Assembly (NCBI RefSeq): GCF_000423205.1
Contig: NZ_AUHN01000011.1
Location: forward strand, 1-64,000
From: Jonesia quinghaiensis DSM 15701
GTDB lineage: Bacteria; Actinomycetota; Actinomycetes; Actinomycetales; Cellulomonadaceae
Direction: 5' to 3'
Length of the DNA stretch: 64,000 nt
How positions within the stretch are numbered: position 1 is the stretch's first letter; each line of letters starts with the position of its first letter. Shown here one piece after another: positions 18,173 to 26,777 of the stretch. The notes under the pieces are model-generated. The model made no database searches, was not told where the DNA came from, and saw only the letters and a program-made list of their open reading frames with translations. The translations under genes and the position numbers were made by a program.

Positions 18173-19378
18173 ATGATAAAAGCGACAGTTGTCGCCATAG
18201 CAGCCGCGATGACCGCAGCAGCTGGACTCATTTATCCAACGACAGCCGCCCAGGCTGCCCCTCAACACGGAATCCACGTTGAGGACGGCAAAATATACGA
18301 AGCGAACGGGCATGAACTGGTATTGCGTGGAGTCAACCATGCACATGCCTGGTTCCCCGGCAACACCCAAGCCTTCGACGACATCAGTTCGTTAGGTGCC
18401 AACTCTGTTCGCACTGTTTTGTCCAATGGTGTGACCTGGAACCGCAACAGCGAAGCTGACGTACAAAACGTCATCACCTCAGCAAAAGAAGCTGATCTCA
18501 TTTCCGTCCTTGAGGTCCATGACACCACAGGCTATGGGGACACAGCAGCCAACGAAAAACGCTCCACTCTTGCACAAGCAACCGACTACTGGATTGACAT
18601 CAAGAGCGCGCTGATCGGCGAAGAAGACTACGTCATGATCAACATCGGGAACGAACCCTACGGCAACAATAATGCCGCGAACTCTCACTACGTTGCAGAA
18701 ACTAAAAAAGCCATCAAACGGCTCCGTGACGAGGGTTTGCACCACACACTTATTGTTGATGCGCCTGGTTGGGGACAAGACTGGCAGTACCTCATGCGCG
18801 ACAACGCCGAAGAAATCTTCGCCTCCGACCCAGACCGGAATGTTGTGTTCTCCGTGCACATGTACGAGGTCTTTGACACCCCAACGAAAGTGTCAAACTA
18901 CCTGGAGTCTTACCGCGCTAAGCGATTGCCCATCATCATCGGAGAGTTCTCCTCCACCCACTTTGACAAGCCAGTTGCTTGGGAAACGATCCTCACCGAA
19001 AGCAACCGCCACAACGTTGGTTACTTCGGTTGGTCCTGGTCAGGAAACGGTGCCGGCCTAGAAAAACTCGACCTCGTGCGTGATTTCTCTAAGAACTCGC
19101 TCACCCCATGGGGGCAAGAACTCTTCAACAGCCCCCACGGGATCGCGGCAACATCGCGCACTGCAACAGTGTTTCAGGAAGACACACCAGACGGTGACAC
19201 CTACCCGACCTGCACCAGTTCAGCGTCAGACCCAGACGGTGACGGGTGGGGCTGGGAAAACAACCGCTCCTGCCGTGTTGCGCCTTCCGACACCTACCCG
19301 ACCTGCACCAGTTCAGCGTCAGACCCAGACGGTGACGGGTGGGGCTGGGAAAACAACCGCTCCTGCCGTGTGAAGTAA
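18173..19378 (+). CDS. Secreted GH5 (subfamily 8-type) endo-beta-1,4-mannanase with two CBM10-like modules
   Basis: This 401-residue exported enzyme should cut mannan backbones. Residues 1-27 form a signal peptide ending AQA. The GH5 barrel follows: GVNHAHAWF, LEVHDTTGYGD, the acid/base Glu in INIGNEPYGN near 160, GWGQDWQYLMRDNA, VFSVHMY, and the nucleophile Glu in IIIGEFSS near 259, ending in GWSWSGN. The C terminus carries two adjacent copies of YPTCTSSASDPDGDGWGWEN, resembling CBM10 cellulose-binding modules with two cysteines each. The 83-bp DNA of the two modules is identical. AAGGAG precedes the ATG at 18173. The catalytic domain closely resembles that of the next gene, so the pair arose by tandem duplication and then gained different binding modules. 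Confidence 0.9.
   Translation: MIKATVVAIAAAMTAAAGLIYPTTAAQAAPQHGIHVEDGKIYEANGHELVLRGVNHAHAWFPGNTQAFDDISSLGANSVRTVLSNGVTWNRNSEADVQNVITSAKEADLISVLEVHDTTGYGDTAANEKRSTLAQATDYWIDIKSALIGEEDYVMINIGNEPYGNNNAANSHYVAETKKAIKRLRDEGLHHTLIVDAPGWGQDWQYLMRDNAEEIFASDPDRNVVFSVHMYEVFDTPTKVSNYLESYRAKRLPIIIGEFSSTHFDKPVAWETILTESNRHNVGYFGWSWSGNGAGLEKLDLVRDFSKNSLTPWGQELFNSPHGIAATSRTATVFQEDTPDGDTYPTCTSSASDPDGDGWGWENNRSCRVAPSDTYPTCTSSASDPDGDGWGWENNRSCRVK
19196..19371 (+). repeat. Exact 83-bp tandem duplication encoding CBM10-like modules
   Basis: The 83 bases at 19196-19278 recur without a mismatch at 19289-19371, a 93-bp period separated by 10 bases. Perfect identity, including third codon positions, points to a very recent duplication or ongoing gene conversion. 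Confidence 0.92.
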
Positions 19379-19397
19379 GAAGCCATTCATCTCTCAC

Positions 19398-19424
19398 GTG
19401 CCCGCACACCAGTACATGGTGGGC
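19398..19424 (+). terminator. Hairpin after first mannanase gene
   Basis: GTGCCCGC...CCA pairs with TGG...GCGGGCAT around about 19398-19424. Its sequence is a near copy of the hairpin after the FNT gene (same TGCCCGC, ACCAG.ACATGGTG and CGGGCAT elements), evidence that flanking DNA was duplicated along with a gene. Confidence 0.5.
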
Positions 19425-19494
19425 GGGCATGTGTGTGCCAGTGAGGTGTCAACATCGCAGTGAGCATTAGGCAACACAAAGTCAACCGAACCAG

Positions 19495-19507
19495 TGAAAC
19501 GTTTAAG
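19495..19507. promoter_or_regulatory. LacI-type operator candidate upstream of second mannanase
   Basis: GTGAAACGTTTAA contains the 8-bp palindrome AAACGTTT (19497-19504), typical of LacI-family sugar regulators. It lies about 95 bases before the second mannanase start. A perfect longer version, TGAAACGTTTCA, is at 50532-50543. No regulator gene is adjacent; binding is inference. Confidence 0.35.
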
Positions 19508-19597
19508 CAGGTGGGTGCGCACCCTGGACCTTGGTACCCATAAGGAGTCATGCTTCCCCACAGCACCCGACACCACAGCGAAAGCAAGGAGTAATCA

Positions 19598-21001
19598 ATG
19601 AGGATGAGACACGCAGTCGCTGCTGCCACGGCGATCGCCGCATCTGCGGCCCTCGCCGGCACCGCAGCCGTCGCAGCACCAACCACAACCAGCGCCGACG
19701 ACCCCATCGGGATCCACGTCAAAGACGGCCGGATCTTTGAAGCGGACGGCACCGAACTTGTTATGCGCGGCGTCAACCATGCGCACACGTGGTACACCGG
19801 GCGCACCCAGTCCTTCGAGGACATCGGGTCCCTGGGAGCTAACACTGTTCGCACTGTGCTGTCTAACGGGGTGAAATGGGAACGCAACGACGCAGCTGAC
19901 GTTGCCAACGTCATCCAGCTCGCCAAAGACGCCGAACTCATCAACATGCTTGAAGTCCACGACACCACTGGGTACGGCGACCAATACGCAGACCCACCCC
20001 GGTCCACCCTCGCCGAAGCAGCAGAATACTGGGTTGACATCAAAGATGTGCTCATCGGCGAAGAAGACTACGTCATGATCAACATCGGGAACGAACCCTA
20101 CGGTAACGACGCCGCCACCAATGCATCATTCGTAGCAGACACCAAAGCCGCCATCGCAACGTTGCGTGATGCTGGGCTTGAACACACCATCGTGGTCGAT
20201 GCGCCAAGCTGGGGACAAGACTGGCAGTACCTCATGCGAGACAACGCCGAAGAAATCTACGAGGCTGACCCAACCGGCAACACCGTTTTCTCCGTGCACA
20301 TGTACCAAGTGTTTGGCACCCCCGCCTCGGTCACGAACTACCTGCAATACTTCCTCGACCGCGACCTGCCCATCATCGTTGGCGAATTTGGTTGGGAGCA
20401 CCAAGGGGAAACCGTGGCGTGGGAAGCGATCCTCTCAGAGTCCGAACGCCTCCAAACCGGTTACCTTGGTTGGTCGTGGAGCGGAAACACCGAGCCCTAC
20501 TTGGACTTGGCGATGAACTTCAACAAAAACACCCTCAGCCAGTGGGGTGAAGACCTCTTCTTTGGACCCAACGGCATCCAAGAAACGTCACAGATAGCCA
20601 GCATCTTCGGCGGAGGAACCACAGACCCAACCGACCCAACCGACCCAACTGATCCCACGGATCCAACAGATCCCACCGATCCGACGGACCCGACTGATCC
20701 CACGGACCCCGGCACTGAGGTGTGCACAGCCACCTATCGCACTGTTGGCCAATGGCAAGGCGGCTTCCAAGGAGAAATCACCGTCAAAGCCACCACACCC
20801 ATCACCTCATGGACACTGGAATGGAGCGCTCCAGGGGTAAGCGTTGGGAGCACGTGGGGCGGTGCAACAACAACCTCCGGCTCAACACTAACCACCGTCA
20901 ATGAAGCATGGAACGGAACACTGGCTGCCAACAACACAGCAACCGTAGGTTTCATTGGCAACGGTCCAGCGCCAACAACACTGAATATCGCTTGCCGCTG
21001 A
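19598..21001 (+). CDS. Secreted GH5 (subfamily 8-type) endo-beta-1,4-mannanase with CBM2 module
   Basis: This 467-residue exported mannanase has a signal peptide of about 27 residues. The GH5 domain carries GVNHAHTWY, LEVHDTTGYGD, the acid/base Glu in INIGNEPYGN near 165, GWGQDWQYLMRDNAEEI, and the nucleophile Glu in IIVGEFGW near 263. A flexible linker of about nine Thr-Asp-Pro repeats follows (near 342-372). The C-terminal ~95-residue CBM2 domain (CTATYRTVGQWQGGFQGEI ... NIACR) has flanking cysteines and exposed tryptophans for crystalline polysaccharide. AAGGAG precedes the ATG. Much of the catalytic domain is identical to the upstream mannanase, but the linker and binding module are unrelated to it. 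Confidence 0.92.
   Translation: MRMRHAVAAATAIAASAALAGTAAVAAPTTTSADDPIGIHVKDGRIFEADGTELVMRGVNHAHTWYTGRTQSFEDIGSLGANTVRTVLSNGVKWERNDAADVANVIQLAKDAELINMLEVHDTTGYGDQYADPPRSTLAEAAEYWVDIKDVLIGEEDYVMINIGNEPYGNDAATNASFVADTKAAIATLRDAGLEHTIVVDAPSWGQDWQYLMRDNAEEIYEADPTGNTVFSVHMYQVFGTPASVTNYLQYFLDRDLPIIVGEFGWEHQGETVAWEAILSESERLQTGYLGWSWSGNTEPYLDLAMNFNKNTLSQWGEDLFFGPNGIQETSQIASIFGGGTTDPTDPTDPTDPTDPTDPTDPTDPTDPTDPGTEVCTATYRTVGQWQGGFQGEITVKATTPITSWTLEWSAPGVSVGSTWGGATTTSGSTLTTVNEAWNGTLAANNTATVGFIGNGPAPTTLNIACR
20626..20713 (+). repeat. Thr-Asp-Pro codon repeat (linker)
   Basis: A 9-bp unit (variants of ACNGAYCCN) is repeated about nine times, encoding the (TDP)n linker between the catalytic domain and CBM2. 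Synonymous variation between units shows it is old enough to have diverged, unlike the CBM10-like duplication upstream. Confidence 0.85.
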
Positions 21002-21048
21002 TCACCGCCTTGTGTGACTGCCTGCACCGCAGGTAGTCACACCCCACT

Positions 21049-21095
21049 CACGATGCCCGCCGCCCCTGCACGTTCAGGGCGCGGCGGGCATCGTG
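21049..21095 (+). terminator. Strong terminator after second mannanase gene
   Basis: CACGATGCCCGCCGC (21049-21063) pairs with GCGGCGGGCATCGTG (21081-21095), extended inside by CCCTG/CAGGG. A second hairpin, GTGTGACT with AGTCACAC (21012-21042), precedes it directly after the stop codon. Confidence 0.75.
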
Positions 21096-21226
21096 CTGCT
21101 GTGGGTTTTTTGGTCGCGTGAACGCAGTCTCTCGCTCACCACACACAAGACATGTGCTCCGCACCACATTAGTATCGGAGGGGGACTAAGGTCCCAGCAC
21201 CAATGATGATGCAACCGGAGGTATCC

Positions 21227-23218
21227 GTGACCCACAATGACACCCAGGCGACTCTGGACAACATGCTCCACGAAACCCGCTCCTTCCCGCCCTCCCCACA
21301 GTTCGCTGCGCAAGCGAACGCCCAACCCGAACTCGGTGAATCAGCTGCCACAGACCGCCTCGCCTTTTGGGCCACTCAAGCCCGCACCCACCTCACCTGG
21401 AAAACCCCTTTCACCCAAACCCTCGACTGGTCACAGGCCCCCGTAGCCCGATGGTTCGCCGACGGCACCCTCAACGCCGCCTACAACGCAGTAGACCGCC
21501 ACGTACTCGCAGGCAACGGCGACCGAGTTGCACTGCACTTCGAAGGCGAACCCGGCGACACCGCGACCTACACCTACAACGACCTGCAACGCGAAACCAG
21601 CAGAACCGCAAACGCTCTTGCAGCCCTCGGCGTAACCTCAGGCGACCGCGTCATCATCTACATGCCACTCATCCCTGAAGCAGTTATTGCCATGCTGGCC
21701 TGCGCCCGGTTAGGCGCAATCCACTCAGTAGTATTTGGCGGGTTCTCCGCCGAAGCACTCCGTTCACGGATTCTCGACGCTGACGCCGCCATCGTCATCA
21801 CAGCTGACGGAAGCTACCGCCGGGGCTCAGCGACCGCTCTAAAACCAGCCGTCGACGAAGCCCTAAACATGGACAACTGCCCCGTTCGCCACGTCCTTGT
21901 GGTCAGGCGCACCGGGCAAGACATTGCCTGGACGCAACACCGAGACGTGTGGTGGCACGATGCTTTAGCCGACGCCGACACCTTCCACGAACCTGCATGG
22001 GTGGACGCCGAACACCCCCTCTTTATCCTCTACACCTCAGGGACCACCGGAAAACCCAAAGGGATTCTCCATACAACAGGCGGGTACCTCACCCAAGCCG
22101 CCTTCACACACCATCATGTGTTTGACCTCAAAGCTGACAGCGACGTGTACTGGTGCACCGCGGACGTTGGATGGGTCACCGGACACTCATACGTTGTCTA
22201 CGGTCCGCTCATCAATGGGGCAACACAGGTCATCTATGAAGGCACCCCCGACACCCCGCATCAAGGGCGCTGGTGGGAAATCATCGACAAGTACAACGTC
22301 ACCATTTTGTACACGGCCCCCACCGCGATTCGCACCTTCATGAAGTGGGGTGAACACATCCCCCAGCAATACAACCTCGATTCCCTGCGAGTCCTAGGGT
22401 CAGTGGGAGAATCCATCAACCCCGAAGCGTGGATGTGGTACCGACGGGTCATCGGCAAAGACACCGCACCCATCGTTGACACCTGGTGGCAAACAGAAAC
22501 CGGCGCCATCATGATTTCCCCCTTGCCCGGGATCACCGCCACCAAACCGGGCTCAGCCCAAACACCGCTGCCAGGCATCGTCGCCGATGTTGTGACCGAC
22601 TTTGGTGAACCCGTAGCCCCCGGTGGCGGCGGCTACCTTGTCCTCTCCGAACCGTGGCCCTCCATGCTGCGCGGAATCTGGGGCGACCACCAACGGTTTG
22701 TTGACACGTACTGGTCCCGGTTCACCGGCCGCTACTTTGCCGGGGATGGCGCAAAACGCGACGATGACGGCGATATTTGGCTCATGGGCCGCGTTGATGA
22801 CGTGATGAATATTTCTGGCCACCGGCTGTCCACCATGGAAATAGAGTCAGCACTGGTTTCCCACCCCAAAGTGGCAGAAGCTGCAGTGGTTGGCGCAACC
22901 GACGACACCACCGGCCAAGCGGTGGTTGCCTTTGTCATTTTGCGTGAAGAGTTCGCTGCCGCAGCAGCAAACCCAGAAACCCTCGACGCACTACACGCTG
23001 ACCTTCGAGGGCACGTTGCCCACGAAATTGGCCCCATCGCGAAACCCCGCGACATCCTCGTGGTTCCAGAACTACCCAAAACACGGTCAGGGAAAATCAT
23101 GCGGCGCCTCCTGCGCGACGTCGCAGAACACCGGATCGTTGGCGACGCCACCACCCTCGCTGACACCAGCGTCATGGATCTCATCACCGCTAAACTCTCG
23201 ACGCCTGCATCGCGCTAA
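21227..23218 (+). CDS. acs: Acetyl-CoA synthetase
   Basis: This 663-residue AMP-forming ligase makes acetyl-CoA from acetate, ATP and CoA in the cytoplasm. Signatures: YTSGTTGKPKGILHTTGGY near 268-286, DVGWVTGHSYVVYGPL near 311-326, and WWQTETG near 418-424. SGHRLSTMEIESALVSHPKV lies near 534-553, and the acetylatable lysine is in KTRSGKIMRRLLR near 622-634. I choose the GTG at 21227 because GGAGG lies seven bases upstream; an ATG triplet 24 bases earlier lacks a site. The catalytic core is complete. Acetate use fits a carbohydrate degrader that excretes and later recovers acetate. Confidence 0.95.
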   Translation: MTHNDTQATLDNMLHETRSFPPSPQFAAQANAQPELGESAATDRLAFWATQARTHLTWKTPFTQTLDWSQAPVARWFADGTLNAAYNAVDRHVLAGNGDRVALHFEGEPGDTATYTYNDLQRETSRTANALAALGVTSGDRVIIYMPLIPEAVIAMLACARLGAIHSVVFGGFSAEALRSRILDADAAIVITADGSYRRGSATALKPAVDEALNMDNCPVRHVLVVRRTGQDIAWTQHRDVWWHDALADADTFHEPAWVDAEHPLFILYTSGTTGKPKGILHTTGGYLTQAAFTHHHVFDLKADSDVYWCTADVGWVTGHSYVVYGPLINGATQVIYEGTPDTPHQGRWWEIIDKYNVTILYTAPTAIRTFMKWGEHIPQQYNLDSLRVLGSVGESINPEAWMWYRRVIGKDTAPIVDTWWQTETGAIMISPLPGITATKPGSAQTPLPGIVADVVTDFGEPVAPGGGGYLVLSEPWPSMLRGIWGDHQRFVDTYWSRFTGRYFAGDGAKRDDDGDIWLMGRVDDVMNISGHRLSTMEIESALVSHPKVAEAAVVGATDDTTGQAVVAFVILREEFAAAAANPETLDALHADLRGHVAHEIGPIAKPRDILVVPELPKTRSGKIMRRLLRDVAEHRIVGDATTLADTSVMDLITAKLSTPASR

Positions 23219-23245
23219 TTTTGCACGTTACAGTAGGGAGACACC

Positions 23246-23279
23246 CTGTGGCCGCGCCGCTGGACGGTTGCGGCCACAG
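23246..23279 (+). terminator. Hairpin after acs
   Basis: CTGTGGCCGC (23246-23255) pairs with GCGGCCACAG (23270-23279) over a 14-nt loop, between acs and the SseB-like gene. No T-tract is seen. Confidence 0.5.
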
Positions 23280-23319
23280 CCATGAGCACGACCTTCACCA
23301 CCAACCTGAGGAGACACCT

Positions 23320-24198
23320 ATGGCAGAGCAGCCAGACATCGACCGGGCACGCTTGATCGATGAGTTATCGCTGGCCGCTAAAAACGCTGAGGGCGATGCG
23401 AAAGCAGATACCTGGCGAGAACTATGGCGCCTCGTATTACCTCTCGAACGGTGGTTTTTCATCAAAGATGAATCCGAAACACTGTCTCCCATCTTCCTGA
23501 AAGACGGCGACAGCGTCATCCTTCCCGTCTTCACCGACTCAGAGCGCGCAACCCGTTTCGCGCAGGACTTTGGCGGACCAGACCGGGTATACGCATCGGC
23601 TCCAGGCTCGATGCTCACCGCCACCCGCCAACTCACCCAAGGCGGCGTAACCCTGTGTGTATTCAACCCGCAAGAAGAACCCTTCGCGGTGACCCCTGGC
23701 ACGTTGGAACAACTAGCTGACGGGTATGTTTCCTCCGGTGAGGGACAAATTGTCGGGGTGCGCGGAACCGACCCACAAACCCAGGTAGATGTTCTAGCCG
23801 ACTTTGCCCGCAAAAACCCCCAGGACCTCAAAGCTCGTGGCGCCCTGTGGGTACACACGCTGCTGCTTGAATCGTGGTACTTGGTGCCACGCGGCGAAGG
23901 GGAAAACATGCAGCCCTTCGCGGTGACTGGGGCAGACGGTGCCACGCTCATCGTTTTCACCGAAGCGAAACGTGCAGCCGACTACGCAAAACTGCGTGGA
24001 ATGGGCGAGCTCGATGCGGTCATCGCTATGACTCCCGACGAGGTGGTGTCTGTGTTCACCGCTGAAAACAACCCCGTGACATCCGTGCAAGTAGACCCAC
24101 AACACGGGTCCTTTTACACACCGGTAGACCAGCTGGCGTCCATGCTGGAGATTGCCCGCGAGGTAGAGCGCAAGCAAAAAGCCGCATCAGAGGAGTGA
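23320..24198 (+). CDS. SseB-family protein with two SseB-like domains
   Basis: A 292-residue cytoplasmic protein. Two related segments are visible: WFFIKDESETLSPIFLKDGDSVILPVFTDSERA near 38-70, and WYLVPRGEG...DGATLIVFTEAKRAADYAKL near 186-228. Each has the W-x-hydrophobic...V-F-T-(D/E)-x-x-R-A pattern of SseB N-terminal domains. The biochemical function of SseB proteins is not settled. GAGGAG precedes the ATG at 23320. A hairpin overlapping its stop codon (24179-24206) separates it from the convergent chemoreceptor gene. Confidence 0.72.
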   Translation: MAEQPDIDRARLIDELSLAAKNAEGDAKADTWRELWRLVLPLERWFFIKDESETLSPIFLKDGDSVILPVFTDSERATRFAQDFGGPDRVYASAPGSMLTATRQLTQGGVTLCVFNPQEEPFAVTPGTLEQLADGYVSSGEGQIVGVRGTDPQTQVDVLADFARKNPQDLKARGALWVHTLLLESWYLVPRGEGENMQPFAVTGADGATLIVFTEAKRAADYAKLRGMGELDAVIAMTPDEVVSVFTAENNPVTSVQVDPQHGSFYTPVDQLASMLEIAREVERKQKAASEE

Positions 24199-24206
24199 CG
24201 CGGCTT
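24179..24206. terminator. Bidirectional hairpin between SseB-like gene and chemoreceptor gene
   Basis: AAGCCGCaTCA pairs with TGAcGCGGCTT around GAGGAG. The second arm includes the TGA stop of the SseB-like gene and is followed by TTGTA; the convergent gene ends nine bases later. Confidence 0.6.
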
Positions 24207-24214
24207 TGTACTTG

Positions 24215-25156
24215 CTACTCCAGCTCGGTGAGGAACTTGCGGACCTCACCGTCAAGGGTGGTTGTTGACCCGATGAGGCTGGTTCCCGGACCAGCCACCT
24301 GAGTATCTAGTTCGCGGACTGCGTTGTCGATCCGATCAATGGATCCGTCAATGTCTGCGAGCGCAGCGGCCAGCGACGCAATGTGGTCACGTGATTCTGT
24401 GAGGCGTTCTTCGATTCCGGAGGACGCCTCACTGGTTTGGTCGGCTAGTTTGCGGATTTCATCGGCGACCACGGCGAAGCCTGCGCCTTGTTCACCGACT
24501 CGTTTTGATTCGATGGTGGCGTTGAGGGCGAGGAGCCGGGTTTGTTTGGCGATCTGTTGGATGAGGGAGTTGATGTCTCGCATCGCTTCGGAGTGTTGGG
24601 TGAGGTCTTCTGCCCTGGTCGCGGTGTCGCCGATGTGTTGGGCGACGCTTTGGGTGTCTGTGGTCAGTGTTGAGGTGACGTCGCGCAGGTCGTGGGACAC
24701 GGAGGATAGTTGCTGTGCGTGGCGCAGGACTTCTTCTTCGAAGTGGGTGGCCAGTTCTTTGCGGCGGGCTGCGACTCCGGCGAGTTCTTCGTGGGTTGCG
24801 TGGAGTTGCCTGGTGGTGGCGTCAATGCGGCCTGCTTGGGTGGCGAACACTCCGCGCATCCCTGTTTCGAGGAAGCGGCGTTCGAAGCGTTGTTCGATGG
24901 CTGATGTTAGTGCGCCATCTGCTTCGCGGAGGCAGACATCAACCATGTCGAGGAAATGATTGAATTTGTCGCGGAGTTTGCGTGCGCCTCGTACTTGGTC
25001 GAATGCTGGTGTGTCTGTCCAGCGTTGTTCGAGGTTGCCGTCATCTATGCCACCGACGGCGGTGGTGAGGGTGGTGAAGAGCTGACGGTAGGCGTTCAGT
25101 TCGTCGCGTTCGCTGGCGGTGATGTTTGATCCGCCCAGGAATGAGGGTCTGTTCAC
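24215..25156 (-). CDS. Cytoplasmic methyl-accepting chemotaxis-type signalling protein
   Basis: This 313-residue protein has no transmembrane segment. A long helical region leads to the MCP hairpin tip, [47 protein letters not shown] near 197-243. That segment is the kinase/CheW contact site of chemoreceptors. The GTG start overlaps the stop of the PAS gene (GTGA), so the two are translated together. The pair looks like an Aer-type energy or oxygen sensor split into separate sensor and signalling polypeptides. No che or fla gene lies in the window. The usual EAARAGE tip motif appears as ESKRVGE, a noticeable deviation. Confidence 0.86.
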   Translation of the reverse strand: MNRPSFLGGSNITASERDELNAYRQLFTTLTTAVGGIDDGNLEQRWTDTPAFDQVRGARKLRDKFNHFLDMVDVCLREADGALTSAIEQRFERRFLETGMRGVFATQAGRIDATTRQLHATHEELAGVAARRKELATHFEEEVLRHAQQLSSVSHDLRDVTSTLTTDTQSVAQHIGDTATRAEDLTQHSEAMRDINSLIQQIAKQTRLLALNATIESKRVGEQGAGFAVVADEIRKLADQTSEASSGIEERLTESRDHIASLAAALADIDGSIDRIDNAVRELDTQVAGPGTSLIGSTTTLDGEVRKFLTELE

Positions 25157-25686
25157 GCTGCAACTCCTGTGGTGAGCGACCAGAACCATTGGCTGTAGGT
25201 CATTCCGGCTTGTGCGAGTGTTTCTTCGAGGCGCGCGTAGGAGGCTTCCCCTCGGGCACGCCCGGTGAGGCCGTGTTCTGCGGCGCGCATGGCGCGGTAG
25301 GTGTCCTCGACGGTGCGCAGTACTTGGCGGTTTATTGCGCGCCGGGAGGAGTGGTATCCGATGCGTTTGCCTTGCGCATCGTAGGTGGGGGTGACGTACG
25401 CTAGGACCCAGTAGTACGCGCCTGATGTTGCTTGGTTTTTGACGTACGCGAAAACTTCGTTGTTGGTTTCGAGGGAGTCCCAGACGAGTTTGTACACACC
25501 GGCGGGCATGTCCGGGTGTCGGATGATGTTGTGTGGTTTGCCGAGAGCTTCTGACTCTTGGAGGTCAGAGATGTCGAGAAAGACACTATTAGCGTAGGTG
25601 ATACGCCCCTTGAGGTCGGTTTTGGTGACAATGATGTCCTGGGGGGCGAGGATCCTCTCCTCACCGGTGCGAGCTACGCCTGTCAT
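25153..25686 (-). CDS. Aer-like PAS domain sensor protein
   Basis: This 177-residue protein has one PAS domain of the Aer type: [26 protein letters not shown] near 17-42, [21 protein letters not shown] near 48-69, and [27 protein letters not shown] near 90-116. Aer PAS domains bind FAD and report redox state; the IIRHPDMP stretch is the strongest match. It has no membrane segment. It is coupled by overlapping stop and start to the MCP gene, and a physical complex of the two is the simplest reading. Confidence 0.85.
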   Translation of the reverse strand: MTGVARTGEERILAPQDIIVTKTDLKGRITYANSVFLDISDLQESEALGKPHNIIRHPDMPAGVYKLVWDSLETNNEVFAYVKNQATSGAYYWVLAYVTPTYDAQGKRIGYHSSRRAINRQVLRTVEDTYRAMRAAEHGLTGRARGEASYARLEETLAQAGMTYSQWFWSLTTGVAA

Positions 25687-25829
25687 CTGACGCTCCTTCT
25701 TGAGTCAACACGCCGATCGGCAGAGTCGATATTTCCTGTAGGTTTCGAGCGGGTGACTTTGCTGTGCGTATCGCCTCATTCGCCGCGTTTCACGATGCTC
25801 TATGCCGCCTTGTGTGGTGGAATGGCGGT

Positions 25830-26753
25830 ATGTCAGCGGTCCTTTTGACGTCAACCAGCGGCCCCCTCACAGATGATGCGGCCAGTGGTGTTCTTGAACT
25901 TGTTGCTGCGATGACGCAGGAACTGGGGACGGCACCACTTTCAGAACAACCCCTTTTTAACCTTCGTGACCCGCGTGCACGCGTTGTGCACTTCATGGAC
26001 ACCCATGGCGGGGTTGTCACCGGTTACGGTCAGCTTGATGTCACCCCGGAAACTGGTGGCTCCTTTGAAGTCACGGCGCGCGGTGAGCACCGTGCGCACC
26101 GTATTCACCGTTTCCTTGAGGAAGCTGAACTTGTCGCAGCAGATCACGAGGTTGGTGTGCGCCCGTGGTTGCACGGCGATGACCCTGATGCGCGTGCCGC
26201 TTTCACCAGGGCTGGGTATTCACCAGCTCGTACGCTCGCAGTATTGCAACGCCCCTTGGACACTCCCATTGACGCGCACATCCCTGATGGGATGGTCATC
26301 CGAGAGTTCAACCCGCCTCATGACGTCACCGCTTGGCTTGCCACGAACGCGCAAGCGTTCTCGTGGCACCCTGAACAAGGCGACATCACGCTGCATGACT
26401 TGAACCACCGCATGGCTCAGCCGTGGTTCGATGCCAGTTTGTTTTTCCTGCTGTGCCCTGCTGATGACCCCTACGCTATTCACGGGTTTGTCTGGCTCAA
26501 AGCAGAACCAGGGGCATCGGACATCGAACTGTATGTCATTGGTGTCCACCCAGAGAGCCAGGGGCGCGGTTACGGTTCATTCCTCTCTGCTTACGCCGTT
26601 GACCATGCAACCCGCCTCGGGTACACCAGCATGACGCTGTATGTGGAGGGTGACAATGCCGCCGCAATGACCGTCTACCAACGCTTGGGCTTCTCACCTG
26701 TTGAACACCACGTTAATTTTGCGAAGATCAGACCTGAACGCGAGCAAGGATAA
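25830..26753 (+). CDS. mshD: Mycothiol synthase
   Basis: This 307-residue enzyme acetylates Cys-GlcN-Ins with acetyl-CoA, the last step of mycothiol synthesis. It has two GNAT domains. The C-terminal one carries the acetyl-CoA loop in VIGVHPESQGRGYGSFLSAYAVDHA near 238-262 and LYVEGDNAAAMTVYQRLGFS near 272-291. The N-terminal half has the degenerate repeat typical of MshD. I place the start at ATG 25830 because the upstream extension has no family counterpart. Presence of MshD supports an actinobacterial host. It ends 24 bases before ppk. Confidence 0.88.
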   Translation: MSAVLLTSTSGPLTDDAASGVLELVAAMTQELGTAPLSEQPLFNLRDPRARVVHFMDTHGGVVTGYGQLDVTPETGGSFEVTARGEHRAHRIHRFLEEAELVAADHEVGVRPWLHGDDPDARAAFTRAGYSPARTLAVLQRPLDTPIDAHIPDGMVIREFNPPHDVTAWLATNAQAFSWHPEQGDITLHDLNHRMAQPWFDASLFFLLCPADDPYAIHGFVWLKAEPGASDIELYVIGVHPESQGRGYGSFLSAYAVDHATRLGYTSMTLYVEGDNAAAMTVYQRLGFSPVEHHVNFAKIRPEREQG

Positions 26754-26777
26754 GACAATTAATGGCACCATGGAGAC

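Noticed and set aside
20626-20713. Short regular repeat that could suggest a CRISPR array
   Set aside because: The 9-bp period encodes Thr-Asp-Pro in frame as a protein linker; there are no spacers or cas genes. No CRISPR array was seen anywhere in the window.
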